Translations under genes and position numbers: made by a program | Assembly (NCBI RefSeq): GCF_047663525.1 | Contig: NC_092588.1 | Location: forward strand, 44,646,001 to 44,710,000 | DNA: 64,000 nt | From: Anas platyrhynchos | Lineage: Eukaryota > Chordata > Aves > Anseriformes > Anatidae | Direction: 5' to 3' | The notes under the pieces: generated by a model | What the model was told of the DNA's origin: nothing | The model's database searches: none | What the model saw: the letters and a program-made list of their open reading frames with translations, nothing else | Part shown: positions 13,501-26,500 of the stretch, in pieces | Position numbering within the stretch: position 1 is the first letter of the stretch | How the letters are laid out: every line of letters starts with the position of its first letter

Positions 13501-14065
13501 TAATGTGCATATGTAGATATTTTACTGTATTCACATGCTAGACTGATTAATTCTAGCAACCATTACTGATAGGAGAAAATAGACAAGCATAAATATATTA
13601 ATTACTTAATCCTTTTACACAGTGCAGGAAAACCACACCTATCTTTTCCCTTTCCCCTGCTGTCACAGACAAGCGTGGATGCACATAATATTTAAAATAT
13701 TTACTTACAGCCAATACAATGAGTATTATTAGCTACAGTGACTTGTGTGCTTTAAAATCACGTGTGTGCTATTTCTCTCTAGTGACCTAACTCAGTTTCC
13801 TGTGCAGCATTTGCTGTGCATGCTAATCTGGGTTTTGGGGTTATAATTTGAGAACTGCTTATGTATGGAGTATTTCATAGTTGTTTTTTTTTGTTTGTTT
13901 GTTTGTTTTTTAAAGGTTGAGATAGCTTCACATAAATAGCTTAATTCTGAATGTTTATGAAGGCTGAAAGGTCTTACTGTGACTGTCTTTGTAGGATTGA
14001 GGCCAACTGAGAGTACAGACTCATTTCAACAAGCATGGGGGTTATTTTTTACTAATTTATTATTG

Positions 14066-14127
14066 GGATGATAAACAAATGGATGATAAACAAATGGATA
14101 AACAAATGGTTTGGGTGACAAACAAAT
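14066..14127. repeat. Imperfect 'gataaacaaatg' tandem repeat
   Basis: Four to five degenerate copies of a 12-15 bp unit containing acaaatg, within an intron of the RNF125 relic. Confidence 0.75.
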
Positions 14128-14439
14128 GTTGTTTGGTATAAAACAAAAGCATTTGCATGTCTAATCTCTTGTTAGCTAGAGGAAGTAAATACATTAGCCA
14201 TAAAATGTAGAGAACAGCAATCCCTGGGATGTCTGGAGGCACAAATTACACAGCTGAGTTTAGCATAATTGATGTTGACCTGAAAGTGCATTGTCCCTAG
14301 CAGTATTCACGTTGCTCAGAGAATGCCATTTGGCCATAACAGACCCACTTATTTTACATTTGTGTTTTTTAAACAGTGACATGTTCTTTTGTAAGAACTC
14401 CAAGATGGAAATTGAATACTTCCTTCCATTTATTTAGAG

Positions 14440-14547
14440 TGTTGTCCAATTTATTGTTTAACACCTGGGACAGATCCAAGTAATTTAAGCAGAAATTTTA
14501 TAAGGCATCTTCAACCAAAATATATATTCCATTATGAAGGCTACATA
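14440..14547 (+). pseudogene. RNF125: RNF125 relic, exon 5 (last zinc finger)
   Basis: The 108 bases equal 36 codons, the size of human RNF125 exon 5 and of RNF138 exon 6 here. The acceptor is the second AG of tttatttagag and the donor is a perfect GTGAGT at 14548. The translation includes P-x-x-x-P-S-N-L-S and F-I-R-H-L-Q, matching the RNF125 segment P-D-E-N-P-S-S ... L-I-R-H-L-Q. The Cys-x2-Cys is broken (C-P-I-Y-C) and the second His is Tyr, so the finger could not bind zinc normally. Confidence 0.85.
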
Positions 14548-17500
14548 GTGAGTCTTCGTATTTTGAAGCTACTGGGCTTCATTTCTGTATGTATATCTTA
14601 TCTTTTGCAAACAAGAGGTCATGAAAAGTACTGAGCAGATAACTGCACCATGAAGTCAAAAAGTGTGGCAGATGCTTACAGAGATAGCATAGTCAGGTAC
14701 TCACAGATACCAAGATACGGTTTCTGTCCTCTGTTCTGTTGTTGCCTAATGGTGTGGCAAGGCAAAGGTTCTTGATTATCTCATTTCTTAAACAAGTACG
14801 AATATTACTTGTGTTTATAAAGTATTTGGAGATCCTCAAATGAAGCCCTACATAGTTGAAATGAAACTTGTTTAAACAATCCATTTGTATTCTGTAAGAA
14901 CCAAACATGACACAGTTGTACTTGAATTAAGAAAGGAGTTTCAGCTGTTGGCTGCACGGGCTGTAAGATAGAAAATGCATCACAACCATTAACATGCTCT
15001 TAAAATTTCTCAAGAATATTAGTTAATGCTTCCCTATATTTGTGTTTGATACTCATGTAAACAAAATGCCAAAGGAAGAGATAAATATTTTATTTTAAAA
15101 TGAGGCAAAAGCATTAAATAAAATGATGTCCAAGTGGAGGGCAGAAGTGAAGAACCGTTTTAAAACTTTTAACCTATAATTAAAGCACATAACAGAAGCA
15201 GAACTATGTATGATAGCATTTTAATGATAGCTCGCATGACTTGAGTATTTATTTATATACACAATAATATAACATGCATCACCAAATTGGACTCTAACAA
15301 ATAGCGTTAGCATTGTTTGCTTTTGCAGAATCACTTAATCCATGTGTTTCTGCAGTTGACATTCTCATTTATTTCAAGTTGCATAATGATTTGTCTTGCT
15401 CTGTGTTGCATTGCTTACGCCTACAGAGCAGAAAGTTAGACAGTAAACTTTGAACATGAATGTAAACCCATTGACACCAGTATTTTGTTGACTGGTAACC
15501 CAAACAGTCAAAATGAAATATGTTAAAACATTAATTAGGAGTATCTTTCAATATGATATCCCTTTATTCTTTATTTCTAAACAATGTCAGAGTAGTTCTT
15601 TTTGAAAGTGTGCTGGATGGGTCATTCTCAGAATATGTGTGTGTCAATACTCTAAGCAGCACATAAAGAGTACTGAATAGCAGTGGAAGAACATGTTCTG
15701 TAGATAAAAATGGAAAATAACATTTATCCTTTTGCAATTAATGGTGTGTTAGCAACTTGCTTAGACCTAAAAATGTTGGTTTTCTTTTTTCCTTAAACAT
15801 TGTTTTGTCTCTAAATCGATTTCTTAAATTAAATTTCAATTTTGTAAAAAAAAAAATAAAAAAATCTGTAAGGATAAAAAGAAATATTGTCAGCTTCTTT
15901 ACAGAAAACAAATGGTTATGAACTCATTGATAGTCCAATATACAGATACACTGGCTTTTACAGTGACCTCACCTATCTATTTGCAACACCATTCAAGGAG
16001 CAGGCTGGTCTTTTGGATATTGATGGTGACAATGCAATGCTGGAGGTAGATGACAAACAACAGCTTTTCAGATGCTATAGCACTAAACAAAGCAGAAAAA
16101 AAAAAAGTATCAGGCATACTACCTACTGTCAAGAACAGCATTGCTGACCCTGTAAGCATGTACACGAGTTTCCATTTCCAGCATATGAAAGATAAGGCTC
16201 ACAACTTGCAAGGTAAGTAAGTGAAAAACATCTTGAAAGAATAGCAAGAAGTGAATATTTGATTAGAAAATAGAAATCCATTCAAGATATTGACAGGGCA
16301 ATAAGACTATAAGATTAATAACACTCTTTTTATATGTGCACTTTAACATAGTATCTTTCACAGATGCAGTTGACCTGTAAGACATTAAAATTCATGTTCA
16401 CACACAGAAGCATGTATAGTGATTAAAGTAGCTCAATGGTAATATGTTAACAAGGAAAAGCCTGGCAGGCTTTAGGTCCTTGCAAGTTCTTCTTGAAATC
16501 AGAAAGGGACTCTTTCTGGGCAGAGAAAGATTCAACATTTCATGAGTTTGAGAAATTTATTTCCCTTTCCCTTTGAGAACTGTCCTTGGGTGTGAAAACT
16601 TCCCAGTCAGAAAGATGGACAGTGCTGCTCCAAAGCACGAACATTGTGGGAACCAAAAAAAAAGTCTGTTCTAGAAGCAAAGTAGTCAGATTGATTGGTA
16701 TATAAATTATTGGACTTATAGCTTCTACACATCGAAAAAAAATGTATGGAGAATTATGTATGGAGAATTCTTTGTATGTAGGAATTAAGTTCCCTCTGGA
16801 GGAATGTTCTTTTTAATTTTGTCAGAGGCTGCAAGCATTCTTTGTAGGTAGTAATACAGAGACAGCTGGCAAAAGAAAAGGATTTGCACATGGCACCTCC
16901 TGATCACTGTGCAGCTACACAGTTTTCTCTTTCCCCTCCTGCTTATATGTCTTGTCTCTGACAGCTCCCACAGAACTCCAGATAGCTGCCCTTTTCATAC
17001 TGACAAGGAGATGCACTGTTGCAGCAGCAACATTGCCAGGAAAGCAAAGAAAATAATAGTTACACAAAGCAACATCTATACAAAAAGTAGTTGTACAAAG
17101 TTGTAAAACAGCTGTGCAAAGGTGGTTTAAAACATACCTTTTCAGTGAGAGTTGCCCCCAGCAAACTGCAAAATTTTATGAGCAATTCTATAAGTTTTCA
17201 CTGTCAAAATTTCATTTCACAAACACACTTTATCTTGAGGAATAAAAAGTTGGCAGGATCATTGATTTCATTTAATCTAAAAATTCTGATTTAAAATGCT
17301 TTCCTTCAAATAAATGTGTTTCATAAACTTCAGCTGCCTGATTTCTTTTTACATGTTGTCTACGTCAATGGCAAAAACTACGTAAGATTTACAAGGCTGG
17401 TGCCATGCTATATATCGCTCCGTGGCATACTAGTTGTCTACTCCAAGGTCACAGCTTTATTAAAGGATCGAGATTTACAATAATGTTAGCAGCAGCATGA

Positions 17501-19640
17501 ATGCCTTCGGACACGTCTTCCTGTAGTTTACTTCTCTGAGGTCACCAGCACAATTTCTCCCCCTGCCAAAAGCTACTGATCAATAAATACTGCGGTCTCC
17601 TGAACAAAGTTCAAATGGACCTATCATGTTCCTTTAGTAATAAATCTTTGCTTTTGTTTAACACCTGCCTTCAGAGAACGTAACCCTCTTTACCTGTGGT
17701 AATTAATTTACCTTCACATCAGACTTATTTGGTGATTAAAAGCTGTTCCCCTTTTACAGATTGAGGAATTGAGGCCTGATGACATGCTTACCTGAAGTCC
17801 TACAGGGAAACCAAAAAGGCTGGGAGGCCCATGGCTGTGTGGAAGCCTCACCTGCTGAGGCTGAAGGCCATGCTACCTCCCTCCCAGCAAATAACACAGG
17901 GCAGCTCTGTAGTGCCTAAACTGGGCCTTCTGTAACTCTTCCTGTTTAATGTAGCTTCATGGCATGAGTAAGGCATATCTGAATTTGTCTATACAGCTGT
18001 GTACAGCCCGAACAGGTGCACAGAGACACATAAAAAAATGTTCTGCAGGCTCTTTACCACTCAAGGTGTAGTTGGGTGTCTTCTTCTGGCTGTTCTTACA
18101 CTACCGAAGAGGTCACTGCCACCAACTACTGTTTCCTCTGGTTCCCTCTTTCCTCTCCAAGCCATGGGCCCAGATGAGAACAGGGGCATTGCCTCTTACT
18201 GCTGATGACCAAAAGATACAACATAAATAGCTCCGATGGATGTCTGAAGCCCAAATTGTTTTGAAGAGCTAGAGGCATATGTGAACCACAAGGCTTAGTG
18301 TTTTGTACTCTCTCTTCCCTAAAAATTTAATCACAGGCTAGAGAGAGCTCCTACCTAGCAATTTCTTCTAGACATCTACTTGTGGTAGAGACAGCTGCAG
18401 TCCCAAGGAGAAAAGGAACATGAAGGTGAAGGAAACATTTATCTTCAGCCCAGAGAGACCAGGCCCAACCTGAATCTTAGTTTTATTACAAACTAATGTA
18501 ATATCTACAAATTAATATATTCTCAAACAAATACAATCTCCATTAATCTGTTTCTTTTTTAAAACATTGCCAGCATTTTGTTTGCTGTTTATCTGCCAAA
18601 AGTTATGTTCAGAGGAGGTCAGTGCTAGATGGGCTTAGCAGGTCCAAAGTCTTCTCAATACAGAGTAATTTGTTGGCATAGCTGTATCACTATAATTATA
18701 TTCTTACAACTTGTTATTGTGGAATAAATAACAACTGCTGGCTTACTGCTAGAAGTTTCTGTCAGTATGATTCAGTAAGTAGAAATTGTGACCTAAATAT
18801 TACTAATACCAGTAAAACTACACATAGAAATACTGCTGGTGTTAGTAAATCTATAGTTTTTTTTTTTGTATTTTTTTTGTACTTGTCATTTATTTCTTTC
18901 CTATCACAAGAAGTTAATTTAATTCTTAGACATAACACAGCATTTTTACTTTTATTTTTTTGATGATGATGGGTATGTGTATATGGAAAGCACTCCGTAC
19001 ACGAAGTAAAGTATCACAGAAAGTAAGTAACTAATTTTTGGTTATCCTGATGGTCTTTCTTGCTCAAAACTAAAGAGCTGATGTGTTTCTCGTGCTGGAT
19101 GACATCCAGATGGCCACAGTGAGGGGTCAGGTGCATTCCTGAATAGCCCGTGTGAGGCCGCATGGGGCCAACTTTCTATAAGCCATCTTCTGAACCCTGT
19201 TCTGCAGCTGATGCTGCTGGCGCAGTCCCCTCAGCACTAGGCAGTGTTCCACCAGCAATGCCTTACAGCGGAGCAAAGGGCACACGCATAGTTTTTGTTT
19301 TGCGTAGGCTACGGGTTTCATTAGGCAGAGGTATTACCGAAATCCAGCTTTGTCAATATACAGTGCTGCACCAGCTGCAGAACATTCAATACCTCAAGAG
19401 TTTCCTAACACAAAGTCCCGAATTTATTAGTGCTGGTCAGCATAACTGGAAAACGTTCACCTAGTTAATAATTGAAGCTCCTGAATGTTATGACATGGAT
19501 GAAATGTCTGCACTTAGCTGGGTTGGCTGTGGGTTTTTATTATCTCCCGGAGACTCAGGGTGCCCATACAAGACCTGCAGCGCTTCCCCTCGCAATTTGA
19601 GGGGCCAGCACTCGCTTTATGCTTTTCCACATCGCTGTTT
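14548..19640. other. Spacer between the RNF125 relic and the RNF138 CpG island
   Basis: AT-rich unique-looking sequence without a recognised gene, CR1 copy or RNA gene. RNF125 exon 6 (the C-terminal helix and its 3' UTR) should lie here if retained. I could not recognise it. Confidence 0.5.
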
Positions 19641-20012
19641 GCAGCCGCCCCGTACTCAAAACAGAGGTGAGGACAGGGACGTGAGGCTCGCAGCGGGTGG
19701 ACGCGTGGGCGGCACAACCTTCTCCTGCCAGGAGCACCCCAGGGGCCCAAACCCACGGCCACAGCGGGGCCCGGCGGAGCCCCCTGGCGGCGGGCACCAC
19801 AGCCCGGGCACCCTGGGTGGGGGGGAGCCGCACGCCCTGGGGACACGGGCGCCGTCCCCAAGCCCGGGGCCGGGAAGGGGCCGGCAGCGGCGGTGGGCGC
19901 GGGGCGAGAGGTGAAGGGTGAAGGGGCGGCCGTGCCGTGCCGTGCGGGGCGAGGCGAGGCGAGGCGGCCCCGCCGTGTCACAAGAGTCCCGCCGGGCCGG
20001 GAGGCGATCGCC

Positions 20013-20144
20013 ATGGAAACCCAGGCCCGCCCCAGGCCCCGGTCCCGCCCCTGTCCCCCGGGCGAAGCCGTGGTGGTGGCGGCGGAGGCGGCGGCAGCGG
20101 GGCCTGGGCGCAGCGTGGAGCCCGGCCGGGCGAGCCGCGGCTGA
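20013..20144 (+). CDS. Possible upstream ORF in RNF138 leader
   Basis: An ATG in a strong context (gatcgccATGG) opens 43 codons of Arg/Pro/Ala-rich sequence and ends about 310 bases before the RNF138 start. If transcription starts upstream of it, this could dampen RNF138 translation. The composition is simply that of a CpG island, so conservation would have to be shown. Confidence 0.25.
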   Translation: METQARPRPRSRPCPPGEAVVVAAEAAAAGPGRSVEPGRASRG

Positions 20145-20454
20145 GCCGCCCGCAGGCTGCGCGGAGGGGGCGAGGGCGGCGGCTGCAGCGGCGGGGAGCG
20201 GCGCGGCCGGGGGGCGGGCAGCGAGCGCTGAGGGGCGGTGGCGGCGGCGGCGGCGCTTCCCGAGCCGGGCCCGGGCCGTGCCGGGCCCGTCCCCGTCCCC
20301 GTCCCCGTTCCCGTTCCCGTTCCGCCGCCGCCCACCTGGCGCCAGGTGCCCGCCCGCCATCTTCTGGTGGCCCCGCGGGGGGCGCGGCGGGGGGTCGGGG
20401 GGTGCTGGCTCCTGGCCCCCCCCACAGCGCGCTGCGAGGCCCCGGCGCCTCGCC

Positions 20455-20561
20455 ATGGCTGGGGAGGCGGCCGCGCAGCGCTTCGACGAGGATGATTTCT
20501 ACTGTCCCGTGTGCCAGGAGGTGTTCAAAACGCCCGTGAGGACCGCCAACTGCCAGCATGT
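20455..20561 (+). CDS. RNF138: RNF138 exon 1
   Basis: Codes residues 1-35 plus two bases of Val36. It includes E-D-D-F-Y-C-P-V-C-Q-E-V and the first RING cysteines up to C-Q-H-V. The donor is GTGGGT at 20562. Confidence 0.93.
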
Positions 20562-23500
20562 GTGGGTATCGCTGCGCTTTATTTCCCTGCCCTCCTTCTT
20601 TCCCTCGCCCCATCCCCCCACCTCCAGCCCGGTTTTCAGGCAGCGCCCCGAGGTAAGGCAGGTTGACAAGGGCTCGGTGCGAGGCTGGCTCCTGCTGAGG
20701 TGTCCCCCGCACTTCTGGGCTTTGTTTGTGCCCCCCTGTTCGCTTTCCCAACGGGAGCGTGGGTCAGTTATTCCCTCTTTCCCTTCGTCGGTTCCTACTG
20801 GAAATCCATGCCTTGCTAGAGGAACGTTTAATCACAATTTATTCCTCTACTTAACCATACAGGGTGGTTAGTAGAAAGGCAAGGTACCCTTGATAGTTGG
20901 TGTACAAGGCTTCGCGAAGAAGCCTGAGGAGAAACGCAGAAGTGAACGAACTGAAATCTTTGGGAAAACTACAGAAATGAGGCTTGGCGGTATTTTTGGC
21001 TCCACTTAAGGACAATAAACAGGAATTACTCTGATAAGATTTTCCAGTGTCACGTGCCTGCTGCACCATTTAATATCTCATTAATGATCAATCCAGTGTA
21101 GAGCTCGGGAGCACTAGACAGAAAATAGTAAGATCTTTACCTGAAATTCATTGCCAGCTTCCCCTAATTTCCATATACTTCTTTTGTAAGCACCATTCAT
21201 TTTTCTTATGTCTATCTTATAAAGATTTTTGTCCAGTAGTCTGTGATGTATCACTTTTTTGCTAATAATCACTCATTTCTTCTGAAGGACAAATATCTAA
21301 CTTTTTTCACTTTGCTAATCTGTGTTTGTGGTAACTTTTCAATTTAGATTTTGCAGGAAGTGCTTCTTGACAGCTATCAGAGAAAGTGGAACACATTGTC
21401 CTCTCTGCCGGGGGAGTGTGACTAAAAAAGAAAGATCTTATCCCAAAAGGGCTCTAGATGTTGAAAACAATATGAAGAAAGCTTCTGGGGGCTGTAGATG
21501 CTGTGAGAAGCAGGTAGAGTAAAACTTTACAAAAAGTTGAATAACCTTGTTCTTATTTTTAAACAGACACACTCTTACTGTGTGCCTTTCATGTCTGGGA
21601 GCTAAAAAAAAAAAAAAGCCTGTAGTAGTTTGGACTTAGTTTTGTTTGGCTTGTATATATGAGGCACGTGATGCCTACCATTAGCTACCTGTTAGGTATG
21701 CTTAACATGTAAACTGAAAGAAGATCTTGTATTGTCTACAGTGACTTCCTGAGTGGGGTGCCAGTTTTTCCTCCAAAACAATGAGAAAACTGGATATAGC
21801 TATAAAACTGGCAAAATAAAAGTTAGGTGACTGAAAGTGAAAGTTAGAGATGTATGGAAAACCTCAGACACTTTCAGTAGGGAAATGAAAGTGCTTAGAG
21901 TTACTTCAAAACTTACTCAAGTTGTGTTTTTTGTTTGTAATTTAATTCTGTACGTAACATACAATCATGTGGATGTTTCTCCCTGCACCACAGAACATCA
22001 GGCCGTTTATTTTGTGATGGGGGCATTATCATCAGAACTTTGTGTGAAATCCTGACCCCACTGAAATCTAGAATAATCTGCCTTCTGCTATAACCGGATC
22101 CAGGATTTTAGTGACCCATTTTATTTACATCAGATTTCACCCGATCCAGGTAGTCTTTATGTTAGTTGGGTTTCAGCTGGGACTTGGGTCTGCCAGTATG
22201 CAAAGGTGGGCTTTTTGCTCTGTTCCACCTGATACATCCAGATGGAACAACTGGGAGAAAGAAACAGTAACAAGTTGGTAAATTAAAAGGAAGAATGAAG
22301 CAGATCTTCAGAAGAACTTTAATGAAATTTAGGCACAGGCTCATGAGATGTGGTCTTGTTCAGCTTGTAAACCTGTAGGCAGAGTGCTGCTGGACCTGAG
22401 ATTCTGATTTAGGCCATGTCCAGTGCAGCTTTTTGTTCTGACAAAATCTAGGCAATTCATTACTGTCTTACTTGCATTAAAGTGGATAGGCAGCTATAAG
22501 CTGTTGTTCATCTACCTCCATTTATGTTGTGTTTTTTTTTTTTCTCCTTAAGTAGAAAAGTTGTACATTGTCAGAACACACCTAATGCAAAAAGATTTCG
22601 CTCTGAATAGAGTAACAGTGGTCCAGAGAAGACAAGGAGCGGTGGTGCTGACATCCTCAGGGCCCCTCCCTACAGTGGCTCATCAGTAATTGATCTTGGA
22701 TGTGAGAGGTGTAGTTCCCATGGTTTTGTTTCAGTCAAGTGGAGTTCACTCACATCTTGCACTCCTGAGAGATCTTTCTCAGTTGTCTGGCTGTAGAAGG
22801 TTTGGGGAGTGGAAACATTCTCCAGTCTCACAGTGATAGAAGCTCTATAGGAAAAAAAGGAGTGGAAGATCTTATGCGAGGGAGGAAAATGTTCATCCTG
22901 AGAGGGGAGGCACAAGTTAAGAGTTCTTGCTGCATATCATGTCTAAATAATCCCTGCATGCGTTGCTTTCTGTTGGCAGAATTCTCTTCCTTCTGTCCCT
23001 GGATTATTCAGTATAATATGAATAATTTGGCATTTCATTTACAGGTTAGATTTTCATGGATGAGACAGCATTATAAAACGTGTAAGAAGTATCAGGATGA
23101 ATATGGTGTTTCTTCTATTATTCCAAACTTACAGATTTCCCAAGATTCAACAGGGAACAGGTAATCAGGGTGTTTTATGTATAACTATGCATCTTTTTTC
23201 CCCCCAAAGGACTTTTTTTTTTTTTTTCCCCAGGACATGTTTTCTTTTAATAATAATTATCTTCTGTTATATTACACTTCAAAAAATTACAGTTTTTCCA
23301 GATGTTTTTCTTTACTCAGCACACAGAAGAAAACCTTTCTACATGATGGCTTGGAATGTCTTCTAGGGGCTCTTTAAAAAAAAAAAAAAAACAACAACAA
23401 CAAAAAACATGTAGTATTTCCAACTTACTTTCCTTGCTTTGACAGCATTTGAGCAGCTTGCTTTGCAACAGATCTGATAATATCTAGCCCCAAGGAAGTT

Positions 23501-26500
23501 CCCTTCTTTTATTCCCCCCTCCCTTTTCATAAGTCTGTTTTAGTGGTTATCCTGTTTCAAAACACTACTGTGCAAGCTTTTGTTTTCAGGTTGAATTTGT
23601 TTTGAACTGATCTCTTATGAGAGGTATAAGGAATGCCAGCATGTTACACACCATAAAATCAAATGCCATTTACCACTTTGCTTTCAGACAGTAAAGCTAA
23701 AGAGCTTTCTTCCTCATACCTTCTGACTGATACGCTTTTTTTTTGGGGGGGGGAGGGAAGGGACAGTGGGAGGGAGGTTTTTTGAAGACCATTTTTACAT
23801 ACTAGTTTCATGGAGTTTTTATTGCATGTAGCTTGTGCTTCATTTACTGTGTGTGTTGACATCCTCTTTTTAGCACACTGAACTTCTGTGTGTTTGGTTT
23901 TCAATCCACCAGTATACTGAAAGCAGAAGTTCAAACTGTTACCAGAACTAGTTGTAGCAATGTTTAACTGAAGCTTCTGGATACTGTTATACAATTATTG
24001 ATTATGCCACAGTAGAATACCTGTGCCTGTAACATTATAGAAGTATAAAAAATGTATTGTAACCAGATTTGTGATCATAAATATTCATGTTCTTAGGGTG
24101 GTATATCTCAGTATATCTGAGCAGCTTCTTCTGGCATAACTTGAGGTGCATATACGGTTAAATGTACTTTATAAAATGTTCCTGTTTGTCACTCTTATTT
24201 TAGGAAATTGATATTGTGCACCACATGAGGAAATTTTTCTTGCTGTAGTTGAAAATTTTAAATGACTTGGACAAACACGTGATAGTTAAATGATTATTTA
24301 CATAGACATAATTCAAAAAACTTATAAAATGCTATCTGTCTTATGCTGTTATAGTTCAAAATGCCTTTTGAGTTATGTGGCTGTAAACTCCACTACCATT
24401 CATGTTGACTAAATGCTTATTTTATGGTATACCAATTTCCTATAAAATTATGTGGTAGTCCACCAAGGGTGACCATGGTAACTAGATACTGAGACATGCT
24501 TTGATCCAAAAGAAAAGTTGTGGAAGTTAACATATGTGCCATAGTGTGTTTTGCCTTGAAATTCATGGGACTATACATGGATATATATGGATATGGATAT
24601 ATATATATTACTAAATATATATTACTAAATATATGTAACTATATATTACCACATATATATTTATTACTACCTAGTAGTCAATACATAATAAATACATAAT
24701 AAATAAATAAATATTATTAATACTATGTAGTAATAAATATATAAATATAGTAATAAGTATATAACTACATATAATAAATAAATATATAACTATATATTAC
24801 TATGCTATTACTAAATTTTAAGAAATCTTGATAGTGGATGACAATAATAACCTAACTTTTTTTTTTTATTTCATATAAAGTAGCAGGAATGATTCAATAT
24901 CTGATAACGGAGGGATGGCTAATAATCAAATACTTCAAGGAGATACAAGGTAGGCTGCTTTTTTTTTGATAGTTAATATTACAACAGATCCATACAATCA
25001 GTGTAAGCTTCTACTACCTAAAAAAAATAAGCTACAGAAAAAAAAAAAGAAAAATCTTTTGTTTCTTCTTCATTTGCATCCATATACCAGAATTTTTCAG
25101 TACTTTCCTGAAGGATTTGAACTAAAAGATATTACCAGTAAGAACAGGATGCAGCTGCAATGCAAAAAAAAATAAATAAATGTATTTTCTGAAGTCCAAG
25201 TTTCAAAAGAATGCATTTAGATGTACAAGTAATAAATTTGATTTACATTTGCAGTTTGGAAGTATCAGTGGAGCTCTGTTAGGTCCACAGTTATGTTATT
25301 AATGGCATTTTTTTTGTTGTTGATTTGTCATTATTTTCCCAAGTTCTTGTAACAGATCAGTTAAGCTTTTCATAACACTACTTCCAAAACATTTTTTTTT
25401 TGCTGTTTAATGCTGTGTATTTTTGTTTACAGTGGACATCCAACCTTCAAATGCCCTCTGTGTCAGGAAGCCAATTTTACCAGGCAGCGCTTGTTGGATC
25501 ACTGTAATAATAGACATCTTTATCAGATAGTTCCTGTTGTAAGTAGTCACCCCCCCTTTTAAAATATATTTTTACTAATGTTTAATGCTTTAATACTTTC
25601 ATTTTAATTATGTGAAAATTAATTTAAGCATGCAATAACTAGTCTATATCTACACAGGTTGCTGTAGTCTTCAGAAAAACACTGTATTTTACTGCAGTGT
25701 GTTTAAACTCAAAACACTTGGCCATCTGGTCATTTTAAAGACATTTCTAACATGACTGTCTCATTTATCTCAAGTTGAAACAAACTCAGCTTCTAAGCTT
25801 GACATTAGTTCCTTTTCACTTAGTAATTCAGATCTGTTTTTACAGAATCTCATTTGTAACATAGTTATTGTTTCATGTGAAACCTACAGTTACTTGGGAA
25901 GTAATCTAAGGTTACTTAGGTTATCAGAAGGAGTGGAGGAGAAAAATCTGTTTGGTTTTCCAGTCTTCTCATCTGTTTAGGAACTGTTATTTTTTCTTTT
26001 CACCTACTTGATCATCTCAGCCCTATGAAAATCCTTCCAAACAGTAAGTAGGATTCAGTGATTGCTTAAAATGTAGTAAAGAAAGTAATGGAAATTGGCA
26101 AAGGGAGTGACAGACAGAAGTAATAATCCTTCACTTCTTAGAGAAACACTAACAAATTTGGCAAGCTAAAATTTAATTTTTGAATGCTACACCACTGAGG
26201 AAAGGAACACCTCAAACTATATTTTCTGTAAACAATTTTACTGTATTTTGATAGTGGATGAGTAATAGTCTAGTTATTCCTATAGAACATGTTTTTAATG
26301 CATTCTGCATTACCAGTAACTTTTTTTTTTTTTTTTTTTTAATTCTCTCTTTTTCTCCCAAATTCAGATCTGTCCTATTTGTGTATCTCTTCCTTGGGCA
26401 GATTCTAACCAGGTTACCAGAAATCTTGTTAGCCATCTAAATCTGAGACACCAGTTTGACTATGGAGAATTTGTGGTAAGCTTTCTTGTCTTTGATATGT

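Larger units (their letters stand above)
9484..14547 (+). pseudogene. RNF125: RNF125 relic (decayed RING E3 ligase gene)
   Basis: Three segments in correct order and strand match RNF125: exon 2 (9484-9637), exon 4 (13413 to about 13500) and exon 5 (14440-14547). In mammals RNF125 is a membrane-anchored RING E3 ligase that ubiquitinates RIG-I, MDA5 and MAVS. It lies just upstream of RNF138 in the same orientation, as here. The splice phases equal those of the matching RNF138 exons in this window. The relic has an in-frame TAA in exon 2, a RING cysteine changed to Phe, a stop at the end of exon 4, and lost Cys and His ligands in both zinc-finger exons. Exons 1 and 6 were not found, and exon 3 has only a weak candidate. 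The match is by eye to the known family. A diverged but living gene is unlikely with these lesions. Confidence 0.85.
19640..20600 (+). promoter_or_regulatory. RNF138: CpG island promoter and 5' UTR of RNF138
   Basis: Base composition changes abruptly to GC- and CpG-rich sequence with many GGCGGC, CCGCCC and GGGCGG elements and no TATA box. This is the usual promoter type of a widely expressed gene. The island contains the first coding exon. A hexamer run of CCCCGT/TCCCGT units lies at 20286-20323. A GCCATCTT motif (20356-20363) matches the YY1 core often found near the start of housekeeping transcripts. The transcription start cannot be placed exactly. Confidence 0.85.

Noticed and set aside
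15327-15380. Possible RNF125 exon 6 after a tttgcttttgcag acceptor
   Set aside because: Only about five scattered identities (E, L, V, L, Y) over sixteen residues and the start of the exon does not match. It is not above chance.
16215-16266. Second candidate for RNF125 exon 6 (R-I-A-R-S-E-Y-L)
   Set aside because: It lacks an acceptor and needs gaps to align.
19514-20751. Several long overlapping open frames (200-317 codons) on both strands of the CpG island
   Set aside because: Their Arg/Pro/Gly/Ala composition is what stop-poor CpG DNA yields in every frame. Only the RNF138 exon 1 frame from 20455 has homology.
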